Source of the DNA: Polytrichum commune
Lineage: Eukaryota > Streptophyta > Polytrichopsida > Polytrichales > Polytrichaceae
DNA: 64,000 bases
Assembly: GCA_950295325.1 (NCBI GenBank)
Contig: OX485809.1
Span: forward strand, 20,832,001-20,896,000
Reading direction: 5' to 3'
Positions 10,783-21,239 of this stretch are shown in pieces. How positions within the stretch are numbered: position 1 is the first letter of the stretch; every line of letters starts with the position of its first letter. Position numbers and translations under genes: made by a program. The notes under the pieces are model-generated. The model was not told the DNA's origin, did no database searches, and saw only the letters and a list, made by a program, of their open reading frames with translations.

Positions 10783-11949
10783 TCCACTGAATCCTTGGAA
10801 AAAAAAAGCATGGGGAATGTTGGGCCGTAATGCAGAGAATTCGTTGGCAGGGCCAGGAGGAGTTGGACCTGTTGTGACGCTCGGTTGAACGGCACGAGCA
10901 TCTCGACTTGGCCCCGCAAACTCATGTGTGTAACGAGCATGACAACAAGCAAATTTATGCGAAGGGGTAAGTGTTCTGCACTTTTAAAAAAAACCACCAA
11001 TTTTTTTTTTTTAAATTAAATTAAAAAAAAAAGGGATGTTAAGAGGCTATGGACAGCAGGGAAGGCTGTGGGAAGAGGGGGAAGTGTGGGAGGAACCATA
11101 CCTGTGATGCCATCAAAGCGTCGCGCGGAGCTGTGGGCGACCTGCGAGGTGGAAGGGTGGAGGAGATGTGTCCTGTGGAGGAGGGTGGAGCAGGCTCGAG
11201 GAGGGAGGAGGAGGACGGAGGAGCGCGGTCGGGAGGCTGCAGCAGAGTGTGCACCCAACACCGAGGGAGGGTCGACAGAGGGAGCTGCGTCCCGCTGGCA
11301 CCTTGGGGTGGGCCCGGCGTACATGGTGTCCCGAAGCTCACGGGCTTCTAGGGGCCTTCCCTTGGAAGTGCAGCGGCAGTTTCCAGCACTGCCACGTTGT
11401 ACTGCCGGCAAGTTAACTGCTACCCTTGTGGTATGTGGCAGGCCCTCTCCACCAATCATGGCCCACGATTTCGGCAAGTTGCCGGTCGTGTGGCTGGCCC
11501 CTAAGGTTCTTCTTTCTTTTGCCGGTTTTAAGCCTATGACTACACTTTTACCCTTTGTACGCCGGGGGGAAGGTTCTCGTCTCTCGGGTTCCCTTTACCG
11601 GCTATCGAGGCCTCTTCGGAATACTAACCTTAGATTTGGTTCTTATATCAAATTTTCATCATATTTTAGAAATCGCATATTTATGAGGATAATTTTATTA
11701 TTCTTTATTATCGAAAATATCCACTCGATAGGTGGTTTGCCGTTGGTTCATGACGGCCTTCACCTCCGCCAAGATGGATCGGGTATCCCTGTCTGATACA
11801 AGTTTTACCAATTTTAATTCAGACACGAAGTCGCCACTCTAGGTTTTCATTTTAAAGTGGCCTTCAACCGTTATCCGTATTTTTACTATCTAGCATGCGA
11901 GACAAAAAAATACGATATAAGTGCGTTTTGCTCTTTTACCTTTTGTCCC

Positions 11950-13150
11950 GATCTCCCCTTGCGGTTTCATGTGCGCTCACATAGGCTCCCTATACGCAAG
12001 GCCTTTTGTTTGCGTATTGACATTTCGTACTAGGTTACCATAAATCACAATTCTATCCATAAAGATTTTGTCGTACGGGGCCCGCAAAATTTTGGCCACA
12101 ACTCTTGTCTCAGCCGTCATATGTTTAAATAATATTCTTGTTTGTGGATCCAGATTCTGGATGAAGGCGTAAATTGTATTTACTAACATCAAATCACATA
12201 TTGTCCTGCAGTAAGGCAACCTTAGTCTGAGATAGACAACTATCGGGACCTCATCGTCCATATAGTTCATTTCTCATACTTCAATGGTCATTAGTTTGTA
12301 ACCTTTGCACACTCGCGCAATCCATTTAGCAATTGTTTCATTTAAGCCCGCAAAGGTAAGGGACTGCTCCTATTCATCCTCCACTTCAATTAGGAATATG
12401 GTTCCTGATTCCACTTTTTTGTCATACTTCTTCTAAGTATCACTTGCCTCACAGGAACGAGAGGAATTGGTCTGCCCAAATAATTTCTCCCATAAAGGTG
12501 GTTGAACAAAATCGTAAAGCACTTCTGTCATAGCTTCCATTTTCACCCGGCTGGTTCTTTTTTTCATACATCTAGTGGTGGAATTTATGAATACATCTGA
12601 TGTATTTTTTTAATCAAGGTAGCCTTGGCTTCTGCACCGTTGCAAGGCGATCCTCGTCATGAGACTCATTCGCATAGATGTCTTGCATTGAACTAGCTGG
12701 CCAATGTTTAACGATGCCAAATATGCGAGTTGCTGCTAAATTCAGCCATCATCTAACAACGCCACGCGCCCTTTTACCTTAAACTGCATTTCTGTCTTGT
12801 TCAACCTTCGCTAGTTGTTTGGTTCCATAATTGAAAATTATTTTCGCAAAACCTTTTAATCACTTTCGGGTTTTTGGTTCAAAGTTCTTCACCGTGGTTG
12901 CGGATTTGAACCGTAAGTCTTCTATCATTTCGTTTTCTCTTATGATCAAAGCCATTTCCATTTTGAATTCGGCTATATTTGTGTTGTCATTATTCAATTT
13001 CTCCTTAACTGATTTTGTGGTCCATTTCATAGCCCTTCATATCTAACTATGCGTCGCTCGCCACTCGCGTGCTTTTGGTTACCAATCGCCATCTCGATTG
13101 TCGAGCCGTTCGATCTCTTAAAGCTCCATTTTAGTTCATATTATGCATTC
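11950..13150 (-). pseudogene. decayed coding remnant of unknown family
   Basis: Minus-strand translation shows protein-like text between many stops. 12270-11977 is open for 97 codons (hydrophobic, with NTIYAFIQNLDPQTRILFKHM). The same frame continues upstream through TGA and two TAG codons with plausible protein (LYDFVQPPLWEKLFGQ, TIFLIEVEDE). About 13046-12787 in another frame gives a charged helix-prone segment (KEKLNNDNTNIAEFKMEMAL). Total span about 1.2 kb with at least six stops and probable frameshifts. I do not recognise the family; a transposon or integrated-element protein is possible but unproven. No repeats or ends that would delimit an element were found. Confidence 0.35.
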
Positions 13151-13159
13151 CACGTTTAG

Positions 13160-15060
13160 CTTGATTAACAGATCCAATTTATAATTTGTCTAGTCCTATA
13201 TCTAGGTTATCATCGTTCTATCTCTCATTTCCACCACCACTCCTAGGCTATCTTGCAGTCCAATTTTTTGAGAGGCCTTAGGTGAAATAATCAATTTTAT
13301 GTAGAACATGTAACACATCCAAGGCAACCAAATTTTAAAATTTTGACCGTTGTTCATGTGTAGAGAATAACCATATATATCTCAAATTAAATTTCAACGT
13401 GATTATCATTTTTCTTATTATCTACACAATGAAAAACGGAAACCACATATACATTGATGATTATTTTTTCAAATTTTGATAAAAAAATCGTCTACATTGT
13501 GCTAACGTTACGGCATGATCATTCTTATATAACAAAAGGATCTAAACCACCTATAATTTAGAATTATTTTAGAACCCAAACCAATTTGGTTTAAGGGCTA
13601 AGAAGAGAAATTATGTTTCAATATTCATTGATCTTAAAATAATAATAATTCAAGATTTGACATAAAAATATGCATAAGATTATTCAAATGAGCTCCATAT
13701 TTTAGTTTTAAATAAAATTTATTTATTTTTATAGAAACTTAGTACTGAAATTTATAATAAAAACATGAAGTCTACATCCTTCAACCTATCCTTCAATATT
13801 CGTGAGAATACAAGGCTGAAATCAACAAATATGAAATAATTTATATGTTTTTAATTCTTAGGCTATAATAATAATTTAATAATAATTTAATAATTCATTT
13901 TTTATTACGACATATGTAGCTCCTTAAAATTCATGGGCTAGCAATCTAATGATTTCAAATAAATTTTTTAATATATAAATTTTTAGCCTCATATAAAAAC
14001 TACAATTATTTTTATTAAAATATCGAAATTCTAATAATTTATATTCTAATATTAATATGGTCATATTTAGATATAATAATATTAATATAAGTAATATATT
14101 ATGAATAATACATTATAATAGCATAATTCTAAATCTACTTTATATAGTTTAAACAAATTATGGCATAAATTATTATATATATATATTCCAATATTAACAT
14201 TAGAAATATATTAGAAATTAATCAAATATGTGATTAAAATATTAAACAAAATATATACGATAAATAATATAATTTGAATTATTTCAAGATATCATAATTA
14301 ATATATTATTTATATACTATTATTTATATGTTATAAATTATTAGAATATATATATTCAAATTCTAAATTCTAAAAGACTTTAAATTTTTACAAGCTAAAG
14401 TAGGTAATCTAGACCTTTTGGTTTAATTGGATAAACGTTCAAGTTTCTAAGGTTCTATCAACATATTATTGGCAAAGACAACCGTAATGTGAAATTTGTT
14501 TTAAAAGCATATGAAATATAGAGTATATAGAAGTCTTTAAGTCTAAATATGTTTGTTATATTATTGGAGTAGTTATTTTTAGGTTATAGGGGATATTCTT
14601 AAAGCATATTGCATAGATATTTTTGGTTATTTGAAAGTTCATATTTTTCAAAAAAATAAAAAGATTAATATAGTTGAGAATGTAGTTGACGTTCATGCAG
14701 AGTGTGTATCATGGTAGCTAAGCAACAAAGAAGGATGTCTTTTTATGGTATGGATGCTACGAATACTAAAGTAAATATTAGTAATTTTTGTGGATTTGTG
14801 ATGGCATATGGTAGGAAATAAATGTGTCCGATCAAAATCATTATGATTCTTGAAAATAATATTTGAAATATTTACAAATGTTTTACTATTGAAGTGGATG
14901 ATTATAATATAATTTATTTAATTATCATATCTTGTTAACTACATGATCACCATTTTGGGCCAATTCAAATATCAATAACATTTTCGATATAGTGCATGTA
15001 TTAGATTTTTATTTTTATTTTTTCCAAAAATATGATATATTTATATAGATATATAGATAT
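13160..15060. other. very AT-rich intergenic DNA
   Basis: Long runs of A/T-rich sequence, densest at 13850-14360, with short AT tracts and no credible ORF or splice chain. Nothing else recognised. Confidence 0.7.
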
Positions 15061-15079
15061 ATATGGGATTACTAATTGA

Positions 15080-16120
15080 ACTAGAGAGACTTGAAGGTGA
15101 GAGAAATTGGACCCTTACATGTTTGTGACTATTTCTTCTAAAATAACTCATGGTAAACTAGTCTGGGGTTTTTGAAGCTAACTTTGGCTTCAAATGAAGC
15201 AAATAGAAATTCTCTAGATTGTTGGATAAATGAGAGGTACGATTGTATGCGATAATTTGGCGAGGGGGAATTATTGCATACAGATTTACCTTTCATCCAT
15301 GCATCTTAAAAATCTGAACCCTATACATTGGTGACCAACTCATCTCTAGTGACTTGTCCTAGACTTGTTCAGAGTCTTTAAAACTAATTTCGGTGTCAAA
15401 TCAACTAAAAAAAGTAATATGCATGTCGTTGAACTATTTCAAGGCTTCTATGTCGGATGAGTAAGAGATATGCTCATATGTGATAATATCCTCTCACCCT
15501 CAATATTAGGTGTCATGGATCTTTACCACGGAATGATGTTATGCTCGACAATTGATGATACCTTTCATCCAACCAACTCAAGGACTTGACCCCCCCCCCC
15601 CAATTCATGACCAATTTGTCTCAAAAGACTCGGACTAGAATAATTCGAGGTCTTTAAAACTAATTCCAATGTCAAAATCAACTAAAAAAAGCAATCTCTA
15701 GGTTGCACACTATTATTATAGGGTTTATATGTTGGATGGATGAGAGGTGTGCTCTCAATTGCGATAATTTCCTCTCGCCCTCAATGATAGGTGTCACCAA
15801 TCTTTCCCCCAGAATAATGTTATGCTCGACAACTGATGACACTTTTCATCCATCCAACTTAAAAACCTGACCCCCCTTTAGGTTTGTGACAATTCATCTC
15901 AAATGACACGAACTAGACTACTTCGGAGTCGATGAAACTGATTCCAATGTCAAATCGACCATGACTTATGATATGTGACGTGCATACTATGTCAAGGCTT
16001 ATATGTTGGACGAATGAGAGGTGCACTCTCATGAGATCATTCCTCTTGCCCTCAGTGGTAGGTGTCACGGATCTATACCCTAGACCAATATAATGTTTTA
16101 TATTCATTGACAACGGATAC
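15080..16120. repeat. tandem block of MITE-plus-spacer units (~230-280 bp)
   Basis: The MITE right-end motif (GTTGGAT..ATGAGAG and variants) recurs at about 15221, 15452, 15731 and 16005. Between these lies MITE interior text (..TTGACC..GTGAC.AATT.ATCTCAAA.GAC.., ..TTTAAAACTAATT..TGTCAAATCAACT..) and a spacer (GGTGTCA..GATCTTTACC..GAATGATGTTATGCTCGACAA). The interior matches the single element at 60527-60781 and the split element at 19228-19714. The units run directly into the 130-bp satellite at 16121. Confidence 0.7.
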
Positions 16121-17215
16121 TTCAAGGCTTTTATGTTGGATGAATGAGAGGTACGCTCGCATGAGATGATTCCCTCTCGCCCTCGGTGGTAGGTGTCATG
16201 GATCTATACCCCGGACCAATATAATGTTGTGTTCCTAGACAACGGATGTTTCAAGGCTTATATGTTGGATGAATGAGAGGTACACTTGGATGAGATAATT
16301 CCCTCTTGCCCTCGGTGGTGGGTGTCACAGATCTATACCCCAGACCAATATAATGTTTTATGTTCCTAGATAATGGATGTTTCAAGGCTTTTATGTTGGA
16401 TGAATGAGAGGTACACTTGGATGAGATAATTCCCTCTATACCCAAGACCAATATAATGTTTTATGTTCCTAGACGGTGGATGTTTCAAGGCTTATATGTT
16501 GCATGAATGAGAGGTACACTTGGATGAGATAATTCCCTCTTGCCCTCGGTGGTGGGTGTCACAGATCTATACCCCAGACCAATATAATGTTTTATGTTCC
16601 TAGATAACAGATGTTTCAAGGCTTATATGTTGGATGAATGAGAGGTACACTTGGATGAGATAATTCCCTCTATACCCAAGACCAATATAATGTTTTATGT
16701 TCCTAGACGGTGGATGTTTCAAGGCTTATATGTTGCATGAATGAGAGGTACACTTGGATGAGATAATTCCCTCTTGCCCTCGGTGGTGGGTGTCACAAAT
16801 CTATACCCCAGACCAATATAATGTTTTATGTTCCTAGATAACAGATGTTTCAAGGCTTTTATGTTGGATGAATGAGAGGTACACTTGGATGAGATAATTC
16901 CCTCTATACCCAAGACCAATATAATGTTTTATGTTCCTAGACGGTGGATGTTTCAAGGCTTATATGTTGCATGAATGAGAGGTACACTTGGATGAGATAA
17001 TTCCCTCTTGCCCTCGGTGGTGGGTGTCACAAATCTATACCCCAGACCAATATAATGTTTTATGTTCCTAGACAACGGATGTTTCAAGGCTTATATGTTG
17101 GATGAATGAGAGGTACACTTGGATGAGATAATTCCCTCTCGCCCTTGGTGGTGGGTGTCACAGATCTATACCCCGGACCATTAGAATGTTTTATGCTCCT
17201 TGACAAAGGATAAGT
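16121..17215. repeat. 130-bp satellite array with a 234-bp higher-order repeat
   Basis: Monomers are marked by GTTG(G/C)ATGAATGAGAGGTAC at about 16135, 16264, 16395, 16498, 16629, 16732, 16863, 16966 and 17097. Spacings are 129-131 except three of 103, where about 28 bases (CCTCGGTGGTGGGTGTCACA region) are missing. From 16395 the long and short monomers alternate, giving three near-identical 234-bp higher-order units, and the GTTGCAT variant always follows the short monomer. Each monomer is the MITE right end plus the spacer. Apparent ORFs here simply follow the repeat and are not genes. Confidence 0.9.
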
Positions 17216-17669
17216 CGGTGCTACAAACAAGGAACAAGGAGGCCATGGTGGCCTAGGGCTTGTGTGAAACATAAACCTGACTCCACAGTAGTTAAGTGAA
17301 CTTAAAGCTTGGTTAAGAAGTTAACGTAGCAGTAGGGACACACATACACTAACATGCTTAGTCCAGGTCTCCTAATTATTCTGGACCTTCAAGGGAAAGG
17401 AAAGGGGAAGGAAATCCTGGTGGTTTGCTTTTTGGCCACTTTGCAAGCCCCACCAAGCCCATGATTCCCTTCACGTTCAGCTTTCTTTAATCATTCTTCT
17501 CCTCCCTCCTCTGCAACAACTTATGCTCTCTCGGTTCGCTTTTTCTCGGCTTAGCAATTCAGGAGTTGAAGGTTCTTCTGTGGAATCATCTTAACACTGG
17601 AGATTTCTGGATGTTGTAGTTGTGATGGAACTCAGGAGAGCTGTATCAGTGTTGAGTGCTGAGTGCTGG

Positions 17670-18610
17670 GTAGATGGAGGGGGATTCATTCGATGTGGGC
17701 TCATGTGAGGATGGTTAATTTGAATTCTTTGTGTCCAGAGAATCTGGGCGGCCGCAGTGTGTGTGCTTGTTGGGGTAAGCTGGTTTGGAACTTTACAGAG
17801 ATTTGGAACCTGGCTTGAAAGCTAGATTGCCGGTTTCGGTATAGGTGGGTACTCTATCTGTTGTCCATCCAGTTCTTCTTTAAATTTAATTCCGTCGGCC
17901 TTTGGACGGGGCACAGCGTGTCCAGGCCGAGTTTGAAAAGGGATATTTGCTTTCTGTTGAAAAAAATATTCTGGATTGATATAATGATTTGTTGTTGTTG
18001 TTGTGGTGGTGGTGGTGGTGGTGGCGGTGGATGGGGATTCATTAGATGTGAGCTCATGTGAGGATGCTAAATTCAAGTTTTTTGTGTCCAGAGATTCGGG
18101 CGCCCGAAAAGTGTGTTTTGTTGGAGTAAGCTGGTTTGGAGTTTTATAGAGATTGGAGCCTGGGTTGAAGCTAGATTGCCGGTTTCGGTATTGATGGGTA
18201 CCCTACCTGTTGTCATCCGTTCTTATCTAACTTAATTTCTTCAAAAGTTTGCCCCCCCGTTTCATACGCGCGTTTCTTAAAAATTAAAAATTAAAACAAA
18301 ATTTCCTGGATCGAAATTATGATTTGTGAATTTTGTTGTTGTTGTTGTTGTTGTGGTAGTGGTGGTGGTGTGGTAGATTCATTCGATTTGGGCTCATGTG
18401 AAGAAGCTTAATATAGTTTCTTTGTGTGCACAGATTTGGGCGCCAGAAGTGTGTTTTGTTAGAGTAAGCTGGTTTGGAGCTTTATGGAGATTGGAACCTA
18501 GCTTGAAGCTAGATTGCAGGTTCTGGAGTGTTTCTACAGGTGGGTGTACTCTATCGTCCATCCGTTTTTCTTCAAACTTGATTTCTTCAGAGTTTACGCG
18601 TCAGGATGCA
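17670..18610 (+). repeat. three tandem ~345-bp copies of a leader-like segment
   Basis: Copies begin with GATTCATT.GAT.TG.GCTCATGTG at about 17683, 18037 and 18376. Each continues with TTTGTGTCCAGAG-like text, (G/A)GTAAGCTGGTTTGGA, GAGATT.GGAACCT, GCTAGATTGC.GGTT and CATCC.GTTCTT. Copies 1 and 2 are separated from the next by (TTG)n(TGG)n microsatellites. Each copy contains a splice-donor-like GTAAGC after TGTT, so this may be a duplicated non-coding first exon and promoter of a plus-strand gene, possibly the TBL gene 2.6 kb downstream. That link is inference. Confidence 0.7.
17990..18030 (+). repeat. (TTG)n(TGG)n microsatellite
   Basis: TTG repeats pass into TGG repeats; a second similar tract lies at about 18338-18370, between copies 2 and 3 of the triplicated segment. 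Confidence 0.9.
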
Positions 18611-19227
18611 GACTAGTTAGCACTTGAAGCGCATAGAGTTTGGACGGAAGTGTCGATGATTGCATCAAAGCCGCGCAAATTAGGATGACAAACAGGCTGA
18701 GGGTAGAATTGGTAGGATGAATCGCCTTCAATCGGATTGAGGCGTAGGGGTGGGAATCTATTTGCCATACAGGAGGTCGAGATAGAGAGGTTGATAATCA
18801 ATCAATAAAAATTTGCTTCGGTGGTAGAATAATCTGGATGAGAATTATGGTGGGTTCAATCGAAGGTGTAGGGTATCATCGTTTTGTGGATTTCTCTTCG
18901 TCCACTTCGGAGTGGAGAGTCTTCATCAGGACGCGCTCTACTTCATCCTTAGTAGTGCCGGACAAGTGTAGTCTCCACATGGGATTTAAGCAGGGTCTCA
19001 TCAATGTAGGAGTGCAACGTGGTAGAATCTAAGGAAAACATTCATTTCTACGGCATCTCAGCAATCTATGCAGGAGTTGGTAATCGGTTCACCAAGAACA
19101 CCACAAGTGGTCTATCCTAGAATTCATTCTGCGGAAAGTAGGAAGGGTTCGCACATGGATACTTTATTAGCCCAATACTTCATCATTTTCGTTGAAGGAT
19201 TTAGGGGTGACAACACACTCACTTGTA

Positions 19228-19714
19228 GACATGTTGGAGAGAGGGAATTATTGTATATGAGCGTACCTCTCATCCATCCAAACATAAACACTTGGACCCC
19301 TACGGTTTGTTACTGAGTCAGCTCAATTGGTTTTGAGTACGTTAATTTAGGGTTATTTAAGGTTGAATTCATATTCATGTAATTTTGGATTATCTTGCCT
19401 TCACATGTCTACTTTAATATCTTCACTATGGTGATAATTGTCCATGCACATCATGTTCATGGTCTTTAGTATACATAATGGCTACATGGCGAGTGCAAAT
19501 AACAACACTTCAAGCATGAGTGTTCACATTTCCAAAAACTATTGGCTTTTTTATGAAGTTAGCAAAAGTCTAGAATTACCTTAATACCAACCTGACAAAT
19601 TTCGGAGTCAAATCAATTGATAAAAATAACCGGGTTGCATACTATTTTAGGGTTATAATGTTGGAGGAATGCGAGGCACACGCCTGTATATGATAATTCC
19701 CTCTCTCCAGACAT
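19228..19714. mobile_element. MITE with 9-bp target duplication (satellite-founder family), expanded internally
   Basis: The ends GGAGAGAGGGAATTAT and its exact reverse complement ATAATTCCCTCTCTCC (16 bp) are flanked by AGACATGTT and AGACATGCT, a 9-bp direct repeat with one mismatch. Inward the ends continue with the family text (GCGTACCTCTCATCCATCC; GTT.TAATGTTGGAGGAATGCGAGG). About 220 bases of unrelated sequence separate the two halves, suggesting an insertion. Long inverted ends plus a 9-bp duplication suggest a Mutator-like (MULE) origin. Non-coding. Confidence 0.65.
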
Positions 19715-20924
19715 GCTACCTTACTACTCACCAATTTGACTTTACATATTGCAAACACCCTACTTATCTAATCGAAAAATGAATACTAGATTTTTAGTTT
19801 TAAACTAGAAATGGAAGAATCTAGTATTAAGTAACACAACAATAACACACTAGGTACATGTTATCACTATGTAGGGCTTACCATCTTAGATTTTGCTAAA
19901 ATTCTTGTGTCTTCGTTGAACACAAGCACGACGAATGTAGACCATAGCAAGCGGTATTCACAACATGTGGAGCGTTTCATTTGATATCGTACACGTGATT
20001 TTTGTTGTACATCGTTGCCTTCAATTGAATTGGATCATGAACTTCAGTTAGGAGAAATTCAGTGCTCCAAGTTGTGAGATTACTGGTACTTTGCTTTCAC
20101 ATCGGAGCAAAGGCCAAGTCCACATACCCAGTCTCCACTTCATGATTAGGTAAAGTGGTGTAGTTGAAATTGATTTTCATTCAAAGATAAATCACTTTGT
20201 CAACCTCCAGACTTGCTCAAATCTTTAGCAATTTCTTGCATGTAGAGTAGGTAGTTGATTAACACAAAATCTCTATGGAGTTGGGTGCTCATAACATGAG
20301 CTTATGGAGTGGTGCTACTAGTCTCTCATTACAATGGTGTGCAAATATAGTAGTGCTTGGGACATGTGGAAGTATCCCAAGCATTATTTCTTTTGCACAT
20401 ATAGTATATTATCTCAATCTTGGAGATGAGGCCCTTTTCTAATAGAAGTTGAACCACAACTTCCACGGGTTGTCAATTTATTAAAGCCATTCTTACTCTT
20501 ACACAACCAATAGACCAGACCTCCTAGGAGTCACATGGAGTGCAACCTAATAGGAGCCTTAGAATTTTATATGTATATCCAACGCATAACAAATAATTAA
20601 TCGATAGTGTGGGTCCTAGTGAGAAGTTTCTCATGCTAATCCTATGCATATAGTTGTTGTTCCAAGGAACTTATATAAATTCTTTCTTGAGCTCTATAAC
20701 ATCATTTATGAAATGTTGTGGCCCAATAGTAATCTCAACTATGGATGCATTCTATTTTTTTAAATTGATTCAAGAAAATGGTAGCCTTCCCCATTGAAAT
20801 CATTACATATTATACAGTAGCTAACTAAGAGAACATTTTTTATTTTTTCATATCAAGTATTGTGGGAGTATATTCTTTTCACTGGCCCAACGGTGAAAGC
20901 CTACGTAGGTTACAACGTTCAAAG

Positions 20925-20950
20925 CCTATGTAGGTTTGAACCTACATAGG
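20925..20950. repeat. perfect 12-bp-arm inverted repeat
   Basis: CCTATGTAGGTT, two bases, then AACCTACATAGG. A related palindrome CCTACGTAGG lies at about 20901-20910. It is about 300 bases upstream of the TBL coding start; no known factor site recognised. Confidence 0.85.
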
Positions 20951-21239
20951 TTTGAACTAAACATGAAGTATGTGGTAACGGTGACAACATCTCATGTCAA
21001 CCCAAAAAATGATAACTTTGGTTGGCATTTTTCAGGTTAAAACTCCGGAAACAACTAATGCATGGGTTTGGGCTAACTAGAGCGCAGAAGCATGGCTGCA
21101 AGGCCACCATAGCCAATATCACCAGGCAATGTAATGTTGGAGGTGATGAATATTTTGGAAGAGAGAAAACCCACAAACTTGTTGGGACTGAATCTTATAT
21201 TACACGCAGGGGCCCAAGGCTCATCAATTCTTAAATCTT

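Larger units (their letters stand above)
7206..11501 (+). mobile_element. PIF/Harbinger DNA transposon, near full length, with two broken genes
   Basis: The element carries the two-gene layout of PIF/Harbinger: a DDE nuclease (plus strand) and a SANT/Myb-like DNA-binding protein (minus strand), facing each other. Proposed ends: GGGCCTTGCCACATGGAAGG at the left, and GGGGCCAGCCACACGACCGG as the reverse complement of the right end. These match with small gaps, and both flanks are TAA (7203-7205 and 11502-11504), the 3-bp target duplication expected for this superfamily. GC content is higher than in flanking DNA. A second GGGCCTGCCACAT-like motif near 11432-11445 (reverse strand) may be a subterminal repeat. 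Both genes carry stops, so the copy is probably inactive by itself. The end assignment is inference from sequence match. Confidence 0.65.

Noticed and set aside
11016-11796. Overlapping long frames on both strands (up to 242 codons) in the GC-rich segment near 11.0-11.8 kb
   Set aside because: High GC depletes stops on both strands, no domain is visible, and splice phases do not connect them to the SANT exon.
15913-17272. Repeated 60-70-codon minus-strand frames containing ..LGYRSVTPTTEG..
   Set aside because: They follow the 130-bp satellite exactly, recur with each unit and stop at unit variants, so they are by-products of the repeat rather than a gene family.
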